Shown here one piece after another: positions 51,254 through 60,739 of a stretch of 64,000 nt of DNA (positions within the stretch are counted from its first letter, which is position 1; every line of letters starts with the position of its first letter). Location: assembly GCF_900108945.1 (NCBI RefSeq), contig NZ_FNYE01000019.1, forward strand, positions 1-64,000, read 5' to 3'. A program made the position numbers and the translations under genes. Origin of the DNA: Paraburkholderia diazotrophica (GTDB taxonomy: Bacteria; Pseudomonadota; Gammaproteobacteria; Burkholderiales; Burkholderiaceae). The notes under the pieces were generated by a model. The model saw nothing but the letters and a program-made list of their open reading frames with translations, searched no databases and was not told the DNA's origin.

Positions 51254-52213
51254 ATGCGTGCTGTACCGGACCGGCCAATGCGCTTCGATATGGAGTCGCT
51301 GCGTATCTTCGTGGCCGTCGTGGAAGAGGGCAGCATTGCGGCGGCATCGGGGCGCACGCACCTCGTCGCATCGGCTGTCAGCAAGCGCGTGTCCGATCTG
51401 GAGACCGACGCGGGCACGCCGCTGCTCTATCGCCATAGCCGGGGCGTGCAGGCAACGCCTGCGGGCGAAGCGCTCTATCACCACGCGAAGCGGCTAATCG
51501 AACACGTGCAGCAGATATCGGATGAATTGTCGGAGTATTCACAAGGTCTGCGCGGACACGCGCGCATCTACGTGAACTTCACGGCGATGGTCCAGTATCT
51601 GCCGGGCGCGTTGCATACGTTCTTGCGCGCGAACCCCGAGGTGCGCGTCGACATGGTCGAGAAGAGCAGCGACGAAGTGGTGCAGGGCATTGCGAGCGGC
51701 ATGGCGGACCTCGGCATCTGCTCCGCGCCTCGCGATTCGCTGCAAGACCTGCAATGGCGCACCTATAGCGTCGACAAGCTGGTGCTGATCGTGCCGGATG
51801 GTCATCGGCTGGCGCAGCGCGCGGCAGTTAAATTCGCCGATGCGCTCGATGAAGACTTCATCATCATGCCCTACGCCACGTCCATTTCGAAGCTGTGCCG
51901 CGCGGCGGCGGAGCGCGAGGGCCGGCGCTTGCGCGTGCGCATCGAAGTGACGAGCTTCGAAGGCGTGCGCAATATGGTCGGCGCGGGGCTCGGCATCGGC
52001 GTGCTGCCCGAGGGCAGCGTGATGCCCTACGCGCAGGCGGCGAGCTATCGGGTGATCGAACTCGCCGAGCCGTGGTCGTTGCGCCCGATGTTGATCGTCG
52101 CGCGCAACTTCGATACGCTGCCGCTGCCCGCGCGCATGCTGGTCGATCATCTGAGCAAGCACGGAGCAGCGTCTGCCGGAGCGATGGGCATCAGCTCTCC
52201 GCCTTCGACATGA
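51254..52213 (+). CDS. LysR family transcriptional regulator
   Basis: A 319-aa regulator: winged helix at residues 10-70 (DMESLRIFVAVVEEGSIAAASGRTHLVASAVSKRVSDLE) and a type-2 periplasmic-binding-like effector domain at 95-300 (GLGIGVLPEGSV near the end). AAAGGAG lies before the ATG at 51254. It is transcribed away from the OYE and MFS genes and probably controls them. Its last 23 bp overlap the end of the convergent kfrA-like gene. Confidence 0.93.
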   Translation: MRAVPDRPMRFDMESLRIFVAVVEEGSIAAASGRTHLVASAVSKRVSDLETDAGTPLLYRHSRGVQATPAGEALYHHAKRLIEHVQQISDELSEYSQGLRGHARIYVNFTAMVQYLPGALHTFLRANPEVRVDMVEKSSDEVVQGIASGMADLGICSAPRDSLQDLQWRTYSVDKLVLIVPDGHRLAQRAAVKFADALDEDFIIMPYATSISKLCRAAAEREGRRLRVRIEVTSFEGVRNMVGAGLGIGVLPEGSVMPYAQAASYRVIELAEPWSLRPMLIVARNFDTLPLPARMLVDHLSKHGAASAGAMGISSPPST

Positions 52214-54809
52214 CGGCCGTGGCCGGGTCGTACCGATAGCCTTTCTGGGCCAGCTGCTGCGCCATCGTCGTGCCGATCAGCTTCTTTTGCGCCTCGCGGA
52301 AGACCAGTTCGTGATCGGGCTTGAGCCGCTCCAGCTCGAACGAGAGTCGGCGCAACAGCGCTACTTCGCCCGTGCTGCGCGCGTCGATGAACAGGATCTT
52401 CTCGTTCGCCTGTTCGAGCCGCTGCTTGATTTCCTTCGCGTACGTAACCCACTGCTCGGCATTGGCGCGCAACTCGTTATAGGCCTTCGTGTGTGCTTTC
52501 GACTGAGCCGCGATCTCACGTTGCAATGCGGCGATTTCGTCCGCGGTCGTGGCTGCTCCCGCCTCGATGCCGGCCTGGTGCTCGCGTTGCGCGTCTCTCG
52601 CGGCTGTTGCTTCGCGTTCCTGTTCGGCGAGGCGCTGCTCCAGTTGCGCGGCATGCTGTTCGGCTGCATCGGCGCGTTGCTTTGCGGCGGATGCTTCCTG
52701 CGAGATGCGCTCGCGCTCGGTGTCTGCGGCGGTCCTGGCCTCGGTCATCGCGTCGATCTGCGCTTTGGCTTCCGTAAGTTCGCGCGTGATGCGCTGATGC
52801 TCTTCACGCTGTGACGCCGCTTCTTCGGCTCGTACTGCGTTTGCGTGCTGCTCTGTTGCGAGACTTTGCTCCAGTTGCGTCGCGCGCTGTTCGGCTGCGT
52901 CGGCGCGTTGCTTTGCGGCGGATGCTTCCTGCGAGATGCGCTCGCGCTCGGCGTCTGCGGCGGTCCTGGCCTCGGTCATCGCGTCGATCTGCGCTTTGGC
53001 CTCTTCTTCGAGTTTCCGCGTGACCCGCTGAAGCTCTTCGAGCCGCGCCGCTGCTTCTTCGGCTCGTGCCGCGTTTGCCTGCTGCTCCGCTGAGAGGCTT
53101 TGCTCCAACTGAGTCGCGCGCTGTTCGGCTGCTTCGGCGCGTTCCTTCGCAGCGCATGCTTCCTGCGAGATGCGCTCGCGCTCGGCGTCTGCGGCGGTCC
53201 TGGCCTCGCTCATCGCGTCGATCTGCGCTTTGGCCTCTTCGAGTTCCCGTGTGATGCGCTGATGTTCTGACGCTGCTACTTCGGCTCGTGCCGCGTTTGC
53301 CTGCTGCTCCGCTGCGAGGTTCTGCTCCAACTGCGTTGCGCGCTGTTCGGCTGCTTCGGCGCGTTCCTTCGCAGCGGATGCTTCCTGCGAGATGCGCTCG
53401 CGCTCGGCGTCCGCGCCGGCCCTGGCCTCGCTCATCGCGTCGATCTGCGCTTTGGCTTCCGTCAGTTCCCGCGTGACGCGCTGATGTTCTTCGAGCCGCG
53501 CCGCCGCTTCATCCGCCCGTGCCGCACTCGTCTGCCGCTCGGCTGCGAGTGCGCTGCGCGTTTCGTCGAGTTCGGCCTGCAGCGCCGCGAGCCGCGCCTG
53601 GCGCTCGCTCGCCTGCGCCTCGGCGGCTTCGGCACGCGATGTCGCCGCGCCCGCCTCCTGCGACCATCGCGCCACCTCTTCCGTCTTCGTCCGGCACGTG
53701 TCGTTCAACGTCGACACTTCGCGCCGCGCGTCGTCTCGCTCCTGTGTGAGCCGCGCGATCTCGTCGTTCTGGCTCGACACCGTTGCGGCCAGCCCTTCAT
53801 TCGCGTTGCGCTGCTCGTCGAGCGATGCCTGCACGGCTTCGAGCGTCGTCTCCGCCGTCGATGCCCGTTGCGTGAGCTCTTCGACCTTGGTCTCCGCCGT
53901 TTCGGCGCGGGCGGTCACAGAGGCCAGTTCGGCCTGAACGCGCGTCGCGGTCTCCTCTGACGCCTGCAATTGGCTGCGATGCGCCTCCAGCTCGGCCTCC
54001 AGCGCGGCGATCCGCGCGAGGCCCTCGCTTGCCTGCGCGATGGCGGCATCGGCACGCGACACGGCGGCGCTCGCCTCCTGCGTCCATCGCTCCACGTCGG
54101 CGGCCTTCGCCTGGCACGCGTCGTTCAACGTCGCGATTTCGTGCCGGGCGTCGTCGCGCTCCTGCGTGAGGCGCGCTATTTCGTTGTTCTTGCCCGAAAC
54201 CGTCGCGGCTAGCCATTCATTCGCCTTGTGCTGCTCGACCAGCGACGCCTCCGCCGCCTCCCGCCTGGCCTGCTCCGCCGATGCGTGCTGCGCGAGCTCT
54301 CCCGCCTTCGCCTCGGCCGTCCCGGCGCGAGCGGTCGCCTCGGCAAGCTCCGCGCGGGCGCGTGTCGCCGCATCGTCCAGCGCCTGCAGTTCGCCGGCCA
54401 GTCCGTCGAGCCGGTCGCGGCCGGTTTCGACTTCCTTTTCCGTCTTCTGGTATTCGGTCAGCGCCTCGTCGCGCTCCTTCAGCGCGACGGCGAGCTGTTG
54501 ATCCACCGCGCCCAGACGGTCGCCGAGCACCCTCGACGTGGCCTCGTGCGATGCCGTCCAGAGCCGGCGGGCGATGTTCATCAGGGCCTCGGCGAGATCG
54601 TCGGGCACATCGGCCCGGACCTGAGCGGGCGGCGTCTGGGGCTGTCGCGCGTCGCGCCAGCGTTGCAAGGCGACGGCAACGGCGACGATCGATCGGCTGT
54701 GGACCTCCGACCAGATCGTCACTGGGGAAACATCACGGCCTTCCTGGGTCATGCGGTCTGCGATTGCAGCAACCTGTTCGTCGATAGTGGTGTCTGCGTC
54801 TAGGGACAT
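52191..54809 (-). CDS. KfrA-like DNA-binding coiled-coil protein with long tandem repeats
   Basis: An 872-aa protein. Residues 5-100 resemble the KfrA N-terminal DNA-binding domain (QVAAIADRMTQEGRDVSPVTIWSEV). The rest, from about 105 to 820, is a continuous Ala/Glu/Gln-rich coiled coil, and the end (about 825-872) is a small distinct domain. KfrA proteins of IncP plasmids are about 310-340 aa; this one is nearly three times longer because of internal duplications: two ~125-residue units (about 195-430), then four ~75-residue units (about 430-740). Chromosomal relatives may organise DNA. Much of the antisense strand is open only because of codon bias. Confidence 0.85.
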   Translation of the reverse strand: MSLDADTTIDEQVAAIADRMTQEGRDVSPVTIWSEVHSRSIVAVAVALQRWRDARQPQTPPAQVRADVPDDLAEALMNIARRLWTASHEATSRVLGDRLGAVDQQLAVALKERDEALTEYQKTEKEVETGRDRLDGLAGELQALDDAATRARAELAEATARAGTAEAKAGELAQHASAEQARREAAEASLVEQHKANEWLAATVSGKNNEIARLTQERDDARHEIATLNDACQAKAADVERWTQEASAAVSRADAAIAQASEGLARIAALEAELEAHRSQLQASEETATRVQAELASVTARAETAETKVEELTQRASTAETTLEAVQASLDEQRNANEGLAATVSSQNDEIARLTQERDDARREVSTLNDTCRTKTEEVARWSQEAGAATSRAEAAEAQASERQARLAALQAELDETRSALAAERQTSAARADEAAARLEEHQRVTRELTEAKAQIDAMSEARAGADAERERISQEASAAKERAEAAEQRATQLEQNLAAEQQANAARAEVAASEHQRITRELEEAKAQIDAMSEARTAADAERERISQEACAAKERAEAAEQRATQLEQSLSAEQQANAARAEEAAARLEELQRVTRKLEEEAKAQIDAMTEARTAADAERERISQEASAAKQRADAAEQRATQLEQSLATEQHANAVRAEEAASQREEHQRITRELTEAKAQIDAMTEARTAADTERERISQEASAAKQRADAAEQHAAQLEQRLAEQEREATAARDAQREHQAGIEAGAATTADEIAALQREIAAQSKAHTKAYNELRANAEQWVTYAKEIKQRLEQANEKILFIDARSTGEVALLRRLSFELERLKPDHELVFREAQKKLIGTTMAQQLAQKGYRYDPATAVMSKAES
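52590..53515 (-). repeat. Four tandem repeats (222-234 bp) inside the kfrA-like gene
   Basis: Four copies encode units with EHQRxTRELxEAKAQIDAM, then ERERISQEASAAK, then AAEQRATQLEQ. The invariant stretch CGTCGATCTGCGC recurs at about 52751, 52982, 53216 and 53438, giving periods of 231, 234 and 222 bp. The copies are still very alike at the DNA level, so copy number may vary by recombination. Confidence 0.85.
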
Positions 54810-55022
54810 AAGCGCCTCAAGAATCAAAGGGGCCGGGCGAAAACTGGCTCCCGCGATACATTACTACGTTCTGCGCGATACGCTATGAAAGAAGCATGCC
54901 CCATAGGCATTCAGAGGGCACTTCGTAGAGGGAGTCGATCGGCGAAGGGCATGTAGATGATGCCGTGCAGACCTCGCAAAACCGGCCAATTGACCGCGAC
55001 GCCGAAGACGCCGAATACGCCG

Positions 55023-55991
55023 TCACCGCGCGTTGCGCAGCGAAAACTGCCACGCAAAAAGGCCGGGAATGAAGATCAACAGATCCCGGATGCGCCTGGC
55101 GCCAGCCAGCGCAAGACTGGTTGCAGGCTCGATGCCGAGCCATCCGCCGATCAGCACGAAGGCGCCTTCCTGAATCCCCAACGCGCCCGGCACGACGAAG
55201 GCCGCGCTGCTCACGGCCTGGATCAGCACTTCGATGGTCAGCGCCGCGAGAAAGCTCACGTTTGCGCCGAGAAAATAGAGCGCGAGCCAGATTTCGAGCG
55301 CCGTCGCCAGACATTGCAGCGGCTGCCAGAAGAATAGATAGCGAAGGACGACGGCGCGACGGCGCCAGATCACCTTGATCGACTGGTCGGTTTTCACCGA
55401 GTGGCCGACCAGCGCGGTGAGCTTGCCGCTCGTCATCCGGTCGAGTCCTCGCGATACCAGCGCGAACGGATTCGCGTGTTGCACGAGCGCGAAGAGGATG
55501 GGTACGGGCACCAGCAGCGCCGTGCTCCATGCGAGGCCGCCGACCACGTGTCCCGTTGCGGAATCGCCGCGAGCCGCGAGAAATCCGATCCCTGCCATCG
55601 TGAAGACGAACTGGCTGATGATCGTCAATTGCATGTCGACGACGAGACTCGCCGCCGCCGTCGATGCGCGCACACGCCAACGCCGCAACAGCTGGAAAGA
55701 GACCAGTTCGCCGCCGACGCGCGCAACGGGCAACATGCAGTTCACCGACTCGCGAATCCACACGAGCTTCAGCATCGAAAGCAGAGTGGGCCGATTGGCG
55801 CCGCGTATCAGCGTTTGCCAGTCGCGGGCGTTCGCCAGCATCGGCAGGACATGCGCAAGCCCGGCGACGAGCAGCCCTGCGCCCGCATCGCGCAGGAGAC
55901 CCAGTACCTCTGCGGGATGACTGCGCCATACGACGAAAAGCGCAATCACGAGACCTGCCAAAGCCGCGAATCTGCTGACGTGCCTGATCAT
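55023..55991 (-). CDS. hpnL: HpnL-like membrane protein (LPG synthase TM family)
   Basis: A 322-aa inner-membrane protein with eight or so helices of the UPF0104/lysylphosphatidylglycerol-synthase TM family: LRDAGAGLLVAGLAHVLPMLANARDWQTLI, VWIRESVNCMLPVARVGGELVSFQLLRRWRV and AAFVVPGALGIQEGAFVLIGGWLGIEPATSLALAGARRIRDLLIFIPGLFAWQ. HpnL is the member linked to hopanoid synthesis or transport, and the hpnI-like gene lies 32 bp upstream, which supports the name. The start at 55991 (MIRHVSRF) begins the first helix; in-frame sequence before it overlaps hpnI. Confidence 0.83.
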   Translation of the reverse strand: MIRHVSRFAALAGLVIALFVVWRSHPAEVLGLLRDAGAGLLVAGLAHVLPMLANARDWQTLIRGANRPTLLSMLKLVWIRESVNCMLPVARVGGELVSFQLLRRWRVRASTAAASLVVDMQLTIISQFVFTMAGIGFLAARGDSATGHVVGGLAWSTALLVPVPILFALVQHANPFALVSRGLDRMTSGKLTALVGHSVKTDQSIKVIWRRRAVVLRYLFFWQPLQCLATALEIWLALYFLGANVSFLAALTIEVLIQAVSSAAFVVPGALGIQEGAFVLIGGWLGIEPATSLALAGARRIRDLLIFIPGLFAWQFSLRNAR

Positions 55992-56023
55992 CGAATTGGA
56001 ATGAGGTGGGAAGCTACCGTTGC

Positions 56024-57214
56024 TCAGTCGGTGGACGAACTGGCGGGCGCGACTTTGAGCAGGCCATCGTCGTCTACGTCGAAACTCACGCCTCTCCAGA
56101 CAACGCGCGAAGAAAGCAGGCTTGCGAAAAGAATGGCAAATGCCGTCACGTCCCACAACGGCAGAAGCCAGGGTTCACGAACGGAGCGCTTCAGCGCAAG
56201 ATCCATGCGGCACTGAAGCACGAGCCTCGCGCACAAGGCGGCTGCGAGCAGATATAACGTCCACAGCGGCGCACTTGCGAACAGCAGCGCGAGTAGCGCC
56301 CATGGTACCGGGTAACTCACGGCCGAGCCAAGATGGCCATACGGATCGATTCGCCGGATGGTTCTGCTCCACCGCAACTCATGCTCGACAAGCCGCGCGG
56401 GCGTGGACTCGGGGCATGCGTGGCCGATCACGAAGCCGGGGACCACCACGCGCTGCCCTGCCGCTCTTACCGCCATACCGATCGCATGATCTTCGGCGAG
56501 CCGATCCGCAAACTGGCGCAGCCCGCCGATTTTATCGAGCGTTTCGCGACGCATCGCAATCGTCTGGCCAAAGCAGGGTTGTGCAAGGCCCAATGCAAGC
56601 GCGATCAGCACGCCGGGAAGGAACTGATAGTCGACGGCTCTTGCTGAGAGCTTCGGCCAGAATCCGGGGTCGGGCGCGCCCACGTACGCGCACGTGACGA
56701 GGCCGACGCCTTCCGCCTGAAGTTCGCCCATCACCCTGCTGAGATAATCGCGGCCGACCGCGACGTCGCTATCCGCAAACACGTAGTGCTCGTGGACGGC
56801 CGAAGGAAGCATGTTGAGAAGATTGCTGACCTTCCGGTTGCAGCCGTGCAATTCGCTGTTCGCGACCACGGTGATGTGCGCGTCGGGATAGAGACGCTGA
56901 AGCTCTTTCACGACATCGAGCGCGGGATCGTTCGGATCGTGGACACCGAACAGGTACTGTACTTCCCCCTCGTAATCCTGTTCGCAGAAGGTTCGCAGAT
57001 TCGACAGAAGCGCGGTTTCCATTCCGCGCAGCGGCTTGATTACCGTGACAGGCGGAAAGCTTTTGGGTTGAGGCGACCTTCGCCCGAAGAACCCGCCGAC
57101 CAGCGCGGCGGCCGCGACGGTGTACAGAATGCCGAATGCCGCACACGCTCCACACACGCAAGCCAGAAATTCGCGTACGAGTCCGACATTCGAAACCAGC
57201 GCATTAATCGCCAT
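56024..57214 (-). CDS. hpnI: Hopanoid glycosyltransferase HpnI-like (GT2)
   Basis: A 396-aa membrane glycosyltransferase. A hydrophobic N-terminus is followed by a GT-A domain (about 45-250): PVTVIKPLRGMETALLSNLRTFCEQDYEGEVQYLFGV, the metal motif FADSDVAVG, and the acceptor motifs DHAIGMAV and HELRWSRTIR (the QxxRW type). Two or three helices close the protein. HpnI adds N-acetylglucosamine to bacteriohopanetetrol. Only hpnI and hpnL are present here; the squalene-hopene cyclase cluster must be elsewhere. The start at 57214 has a weak ribosome-binding site. Confidence 0.86.
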   Translation of the reverse strand: MAINALVSNVGLVREFLACVCGACAAFGILYTVAAAALVGGFFGRRSPQPKSFPPVTVIKPLRGMETALLSNLRTFCEQDYEGEVQYLFGVHDPNDPALDVVKELQRLYPDAHITVVANSELHGCNRKVSNLLNMLPSAVHEHYVFADSDVAVGRDYLSRVMGELQAEGVGLVTCAYVGAPDPGFWPKLSARAVDYQFLPGVLIALALGLAQPCFGQTIAMRRETLDKIGGLRQFADRLAEDHAIGMAVRAAGQRVVVPGFVIGHACPESTPARLVEHELRWSRTIRRIDPYGHLGSAVSYPVPWALLALLFASAPLWTLYLLAAALCARLVLQCRMDLALKRSVREPWLLPLWDVTAFAILFASLLSSRVVWRGVSFDVDDDGLLKVAPASSSTD

Positions 57215-57491
57215 TGGAGTGCCCAATGTGAAGGTTCTGTGGATCAGGCGTTCTACTGACGCCAGAGTCGATGGGCCGCATAGCCGCGCATGAAGAACCC
57301 GGAAGTGCGGAACTGACACGAAGCGGAAACGCTGGGGACGTCCGCCGTTCCGATGACCGCTTCGCGAAGAGGGAAGAGGCCGATCAGCACAACGACGATC
57401 GCGATTGGACACGCAGGGCGATCGTAGTGATGCAACCTGAAGAAAACATTAAAGCTCTACGGTCTTTATATTTCGATTGATTACAGCGGGA

Positions 57492-57523
57492 TTCACTCAA
57501 TGCGACGCCTCGCATTGAGCGAA
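57492..57523. promoter_or_regulatory. Long perfect palindrome between hpnI and the GT9 gene
   Basis: CTCAATGCGA (57496-57505) and TCGCATTGAG (57510-57519) form a perfect 10-bp dyad with a CGCC centre. TTC and GAA extend the symmetry on the outside after one mismatch, giving a 32-bp site. It lies in the 572-bp divergent gap (57215-57786), next to AT-rich sequence. There is no T-run, so an operator is more likely than a terminator. No gene is seen in the rest of the gap. Confidence 0.6.
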
Positions 57524-57786
57524 TTGAAATATTCCCGCAATACAGATCGCGTTAATCTGAAAGATTTAAAAACGCCCGCAATCGACGCGACGGCTTGTGT
57601 TCCAACCCACACACGATGGCGGAAAAGAGAGCGACCTCGGCGGTTCGATGCGGTCGTGCGCATGCACAATCAGAGCCATGTCCGGCCGGTTCCGCGCGTA
57701 TCGACGCGATGCGCACATAGCCAGCCGCGCACGCGCACTCATCATGCGCACCGACGGCGACAACCACGTGCCAGCATGGAGAAGCG

Positions 57787-58968
57787 ATGGGTTGGAGAAG
57801 TCTGCTGATCGAAACGCCGGTCTGGCTGACCGGCCGGTTCTGCCCGCCGCGTTTTGACCCGCAGCGCGACACGCCGCGTGAAATTCTCGTGCTGCGCCCG
57901 AACGATTTCGGCGAACTGCTCACTACCACGCCGCTCTTCGAAGCACTGCGCAAGCGCTTTCCGACGACGCGCCTGATCGCCGGCATTGGCAGCTGGGGAC
58001 GGCCGATACTCGAGAACAATCCGTTCATCGACGAGATTGTCGACCTCGACGCGCCCTGGAACAACAAGCTCGTCGATGACCGCTCGCATCGCAACGTGTT
58101 GCGCTTTTTGTGGAAGTCGCCGCAGGTTGCCGCGCTACGTGCGCGAGGCGGCTTCGATGTGGCGATCGACGTGCTAGGCAGCTATATGGGCGCGTTGCTC
58201 ATGATGCGCCTGGGCGCGCGCTATCGGATCGGCGTGAGCGGTTATCGCGGCGGATGGAGCGCGTGCCAGGCCTATGTCGAATACGCGAGACGGCAATGCG
58301 GGCGCGCTGCGCTCGCGCAAGGCGAACTGCTCGGCGCAACGGTGCTGCCCGAAGTGCGCCCGCAACTCTTCCTGACGGGTGACGAGCGCGTGCAGGCCGC
58401 ACAGTATTGGAACGCCTGCGACGTGCCCGGCCGCAGAACTGTGCGCATGATCGTCGGCGTCGGAGCCGGCGTGCCGACCAAGGCATGGCCCGCGCAAGAG
58501 GTCGGCACTGCGCTCGCGCAAATCGCTCAAGCACTCGAACAGGCCGGCAGCGCTTGCGACATTGTGATCGTGGGAAGCGAGGCGGACCGTACACGCGCCG
58601 CCGAGGCAATAGCCGCAGCGAGAGCGGGCGTGCCCGTTCGCTCGCTGGCAGGCGAAGTGTCGATGCGGATCGTGTTTGCGCTGACCGAAAAGGCCGATGT
58701 CGTACTGACGAACTCTTCGATGCTGATGCACGTCGCGGCCGCGTTCCGCCGCCCGACCGTCGCAGTGATTGGCGGAAGCGTGACACGGCCCGACGTGCAC
58801 GACGCGATATGGGGTTATCCGCCGCCTTACGTGAGCGTGTCTCCGCAGCAGTATGTGCCCGGAGAACACGCGAAGAACTGGCCAGACGTGGAGCGCGTCG
58901 TGCAAGCCGTGCTGCAGTCCGTCCCGACAGACGACGAGGCGCGCACGCGCGTCGGAGCGGCGGCCTGA
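57787..58968 (+). CDS. Glycosyltransferase family 9 (heptosyltransferase-like)
   Basis: A 393-aa cytoplasmic or membrane-associated GT-B enzyme. ILVLRPNDFGELLTTTPLFEALRKRFPTTRL at residue 33 is the GT9 N-terminal motif (LRPNDFGE instead of the usual RxDxxGD), and LTEKADVVLTNSSMLMHVAAAFRRPTVAVIGGS is the donor-binding part (usual TxDSGxMHLA; here TNSSMLMHVA). It probably transfers a sugar to LPS or exopolysaccharide. GGAGAAGCG precedes the ATG. It stands alone on the plus strand, convergent with the duplicated lipoprotein gene. Confidence 0.88.
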   Translation: MGWRSLLIETPVWLTGRFCPPRFDPQRDTPREILVLRPNDFGELLTTTPLFEALRKRFPTTRLIAGIGSWGRPILENNPFIDEIVDLDAPWNNKLVDDRSHRNVLRFLWKSPQVAALRARGGFDVAIDVLGSYMGALLMMRLGARYRIGVSGYRGGWSACQAYVEYARRQCGRAALAQGELLGATVLPEVRPQLFLTGDERVQAAQYWNACDVPGRRTVRMIVGVGAGVPTKAWPAQEVGTALAQIAQALEQAGSACDIVIVGSEADRTRAAEAIAAARAGVPVRSLAGEVSMRIVFALTEKADVVLTNSSMLMHVAAAFRRPTVAVIGGSVTRPDVHDAIWGYPPPYVSVSPQQYVPGEHAKNWPDVERVVQAVLQSVPTDDEARTRVGAAA

Positions 58969-58993
58969 CGGCGCCGCCCCTTCCTCCTGCTAC

Positions 58994-60157
58994 TTACTGC
59001 GGCTCATCCGTCCACGTATAGGTCGGCAGCGTGCTGATGGGCTGCCCGATCTGCAACGTGATGTCGCGGTGCGAGATCAGCTCGATATTGCGCGGATCGC
59101 CTTGATAGCGCCGAACGTCACCGTTGTCGTTGATGTACACGATCACGTTGCCCATCACACCCGCCACGTTGGTGGTCGTCAGCGGCTCGCCCCAGATGTC
59201 GAAGAACTGGCCGAGCGTAAAGCTCTTCGCATTGGGCGTTTCGATGTGAATGATCCCCGTCGAATCGTGCGTATGCATCTCATAGTTGCACGCTGACGGA
59301 ATGCCAATTTGCGCAGGCAGCGCAAGCCCTTGACCATCTCTGACGATCGCCACATGCGCATGCACGTGATAGGCCTCGCTCATGCCCACGCCGCAGACGA
59401 TTCCGTCGACAGGCGCACCGGTGCCGCCCGTCGGCGTGCTGCCACTCGGCCAGTTAGGGGCGCCGATCGTGCCGCCAAAGGCGAGGGTGATCGGCTGCTG
59501 CTGATTGAACGGCGGCGGATCGTTCCACGTGTAAGTGGGAATCTGCGCGAGCGGCGTGCCGACCATGATCGTCACTTCACCATGCACGGGCAATGGAAGG
59601 CTCGCGAGATCGCCCGTGTATTTCGTCAGCGTGCCGCCATCGTTCACATAGACCGTGACGGGCTGCCCCGTCAATCCGGCGACATTCGACGTCGACAGCG
59701 GCTGTCCCCAGACCGCGAAGAACTGGCCCAGCGTATAGGACGCGCCGGAACTCGAGTCCATGCGGATCTTGCCTGTTTGATCGTCGGTGTGCAGCGGATA
59801 TGCGCAACCCGTCTGCACGGCCATCGTCGGCCCGACGGTACCGATGTTTTCAGGCAATGCCAGCAGCCTGCCGTTCAGATAGATCGACAGGTGCGAGTAC
59901 GTGTACGCATTGCCGCGCGGGCCGCAGTTCAGCCCGCTGACGGGTTGTCCCGTTCCACCCGTTGCTGTCGAGCCCGCAGCCCAGTTCGGATCACCGAGCG
60001 TTGTACCGTCGTCGACCTTCGTCGCGGCAGCGAGTTGCGGCGAACTCGTGCTGCCCGAAGACGCGGAATTCGATCCGCCTCCGCCACCTCCGCCGCAACC
60101 CGCTAGCGCAAGAAAAGCGCCAACGACCATCACCCTTGCACCGATGCCATACCACAT
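58994..60157 (-). CDS. Lipoprotein with two tandem homologous domains, second His-rich
   Basis: A 387-aa lipoprotein (lipobox LAGC followed by a Gly run) made of two similar halves of about 170 residues. Each runs from a G-NW-GST-TGGTG-PV segment, through SYTLGQFFAVWGQPLSTSNVAG or SFTLGQFFDIWGEPLTTTNVAG, to a PTYTW ending. The second half has YHVHAHVAI and EMHTHDSTGIIHIE, a cluster of His that could bind metal; in the first half the aligned places read YTYSHLSIY and YPLHTDDQTGKIRMD, so most are lost. GGAG precedes the ATG at 60157. Function unknown. Confidence 0.8.
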   Translation of the reverse strand: MWYGIGARVMVVGAFLALAGCGGGGGGGSNSASSGSTSSPQLAAATKVDDGTTLGDPNWAAGSTATGGTGQPVSGLNCGPRGNAYTYSHLSIYLNGRLLALPENIGTVGPTMAVQTGCAYPLHTDDQTGKIRMDSSSGASYTLGQFFAVWGQPLSTSNVAGLTGQPVTVYVNDGGTLTKYTGDLASLPLPVHGEVTIMVGTPLAQIPTYTWNDPPPFNQQQPITLAFGGTIGAPNWPSGSTPTGGTGAPVDGIVCGVGMSEAYHVHAHVAIVRDGQGLALPAQIGIPSACNYEMHTHDSTGIIHIETPNAKSFTLGQFFDIWGEPLTTTNVAGVMGNVIVYINDNGDVRRYQGDPRNIELISHRDITLQIGQPISTLPTYTWTDEPQ

Positions 60158-60278
60158 GTCGGACTCCGCTTTAGTCAATGAACAATCTTGTCGGCTCGTG
60201 CGCTGAGTCATGCAAGCTCAGCGGAAGAAACCCTATCGTGCGTCATCGTGTCTCCACGTGTCCGCATGCCCGTTTGCT

Positions 60279-60731
60279 TCACGCTCCGCGCATCAACGCC
60301 TTGAGCCGCCGCCATATCGAAGGCAGCAGCGCCTCCTCGGCGCTGTCGGCGTCCGCGAGCCTGTGCGGCATGTGCTGCAAATCGTCCCAGTCGACTTCAA
60401 GCGACCGTGCATGGCCGGCCGCGGTAAAAGGCCATTCGATCGCGGTGGCTCGCACGATCGACGCGGGCGCCTTGTCGCCCGCGTGCTCGATATATGCATT
60501 GATCGCCGATGCCTCCCGCTCGGCTGCCTCACGCGACATGGCCGCAACGTAATCGTTGATCCCTTCGATGTGCACACACCAAAGCTGTTCGCTCAAGTCG
60601 CGCTCCTTCTCAAGGCCGACTCGCTGCCCGCCACTCTTCTGTCCGCTGATCCGCTTGCCTGTTTGCTCGCTTATCTGCTCGTCGTATTGCGCGCCGAGCG
60701 CGGATTTTTCCAATGTGATTGCTCGAGGCAT
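60279..60731 (-). CDS. Hypothetical protein, end of exopolysaccharide operon
   Basis: A 150-aa soluble protein without signal or membrane segments. The first half is rich in Gln, Lys and Gly (EKSALGAQYDEQISEQTGKRISGQKSGG). The second half has LWCVHIEGINDYVAAMSREAAEREASAINAYIE, then TAIEWPFTAAGHARSLEVDWDDL. I recognise no family. Its start lies 8 bp after the ATP-grasp stop, with AGGTGA before it, so it belongs to the same operon. Confidence 0.65.
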   Translation of the reverse strand: MPRAITLEKSALGAQYDEQISEQTGKRISGQKSGGQRVGLEKERDLSEQLWCVHIEGINDYVAAMSREAAEREASAINAYIEHAGDKAPASIVRATAIEWPFTAAGHARSLEVDWDDLQHMPHRLADADSAEEALLPSIWRRLKALMRGA

Positions 60732-60739
60732 CGGCTCAC

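Noticed and set aside
52287..54803. Several plus-strand frames rich in Arg, Ala, Cys and Leu opposite the kfrA-like gene
   Set aside because: They repeat with the tandem array and mirror the coiled-coil codons; not genes.
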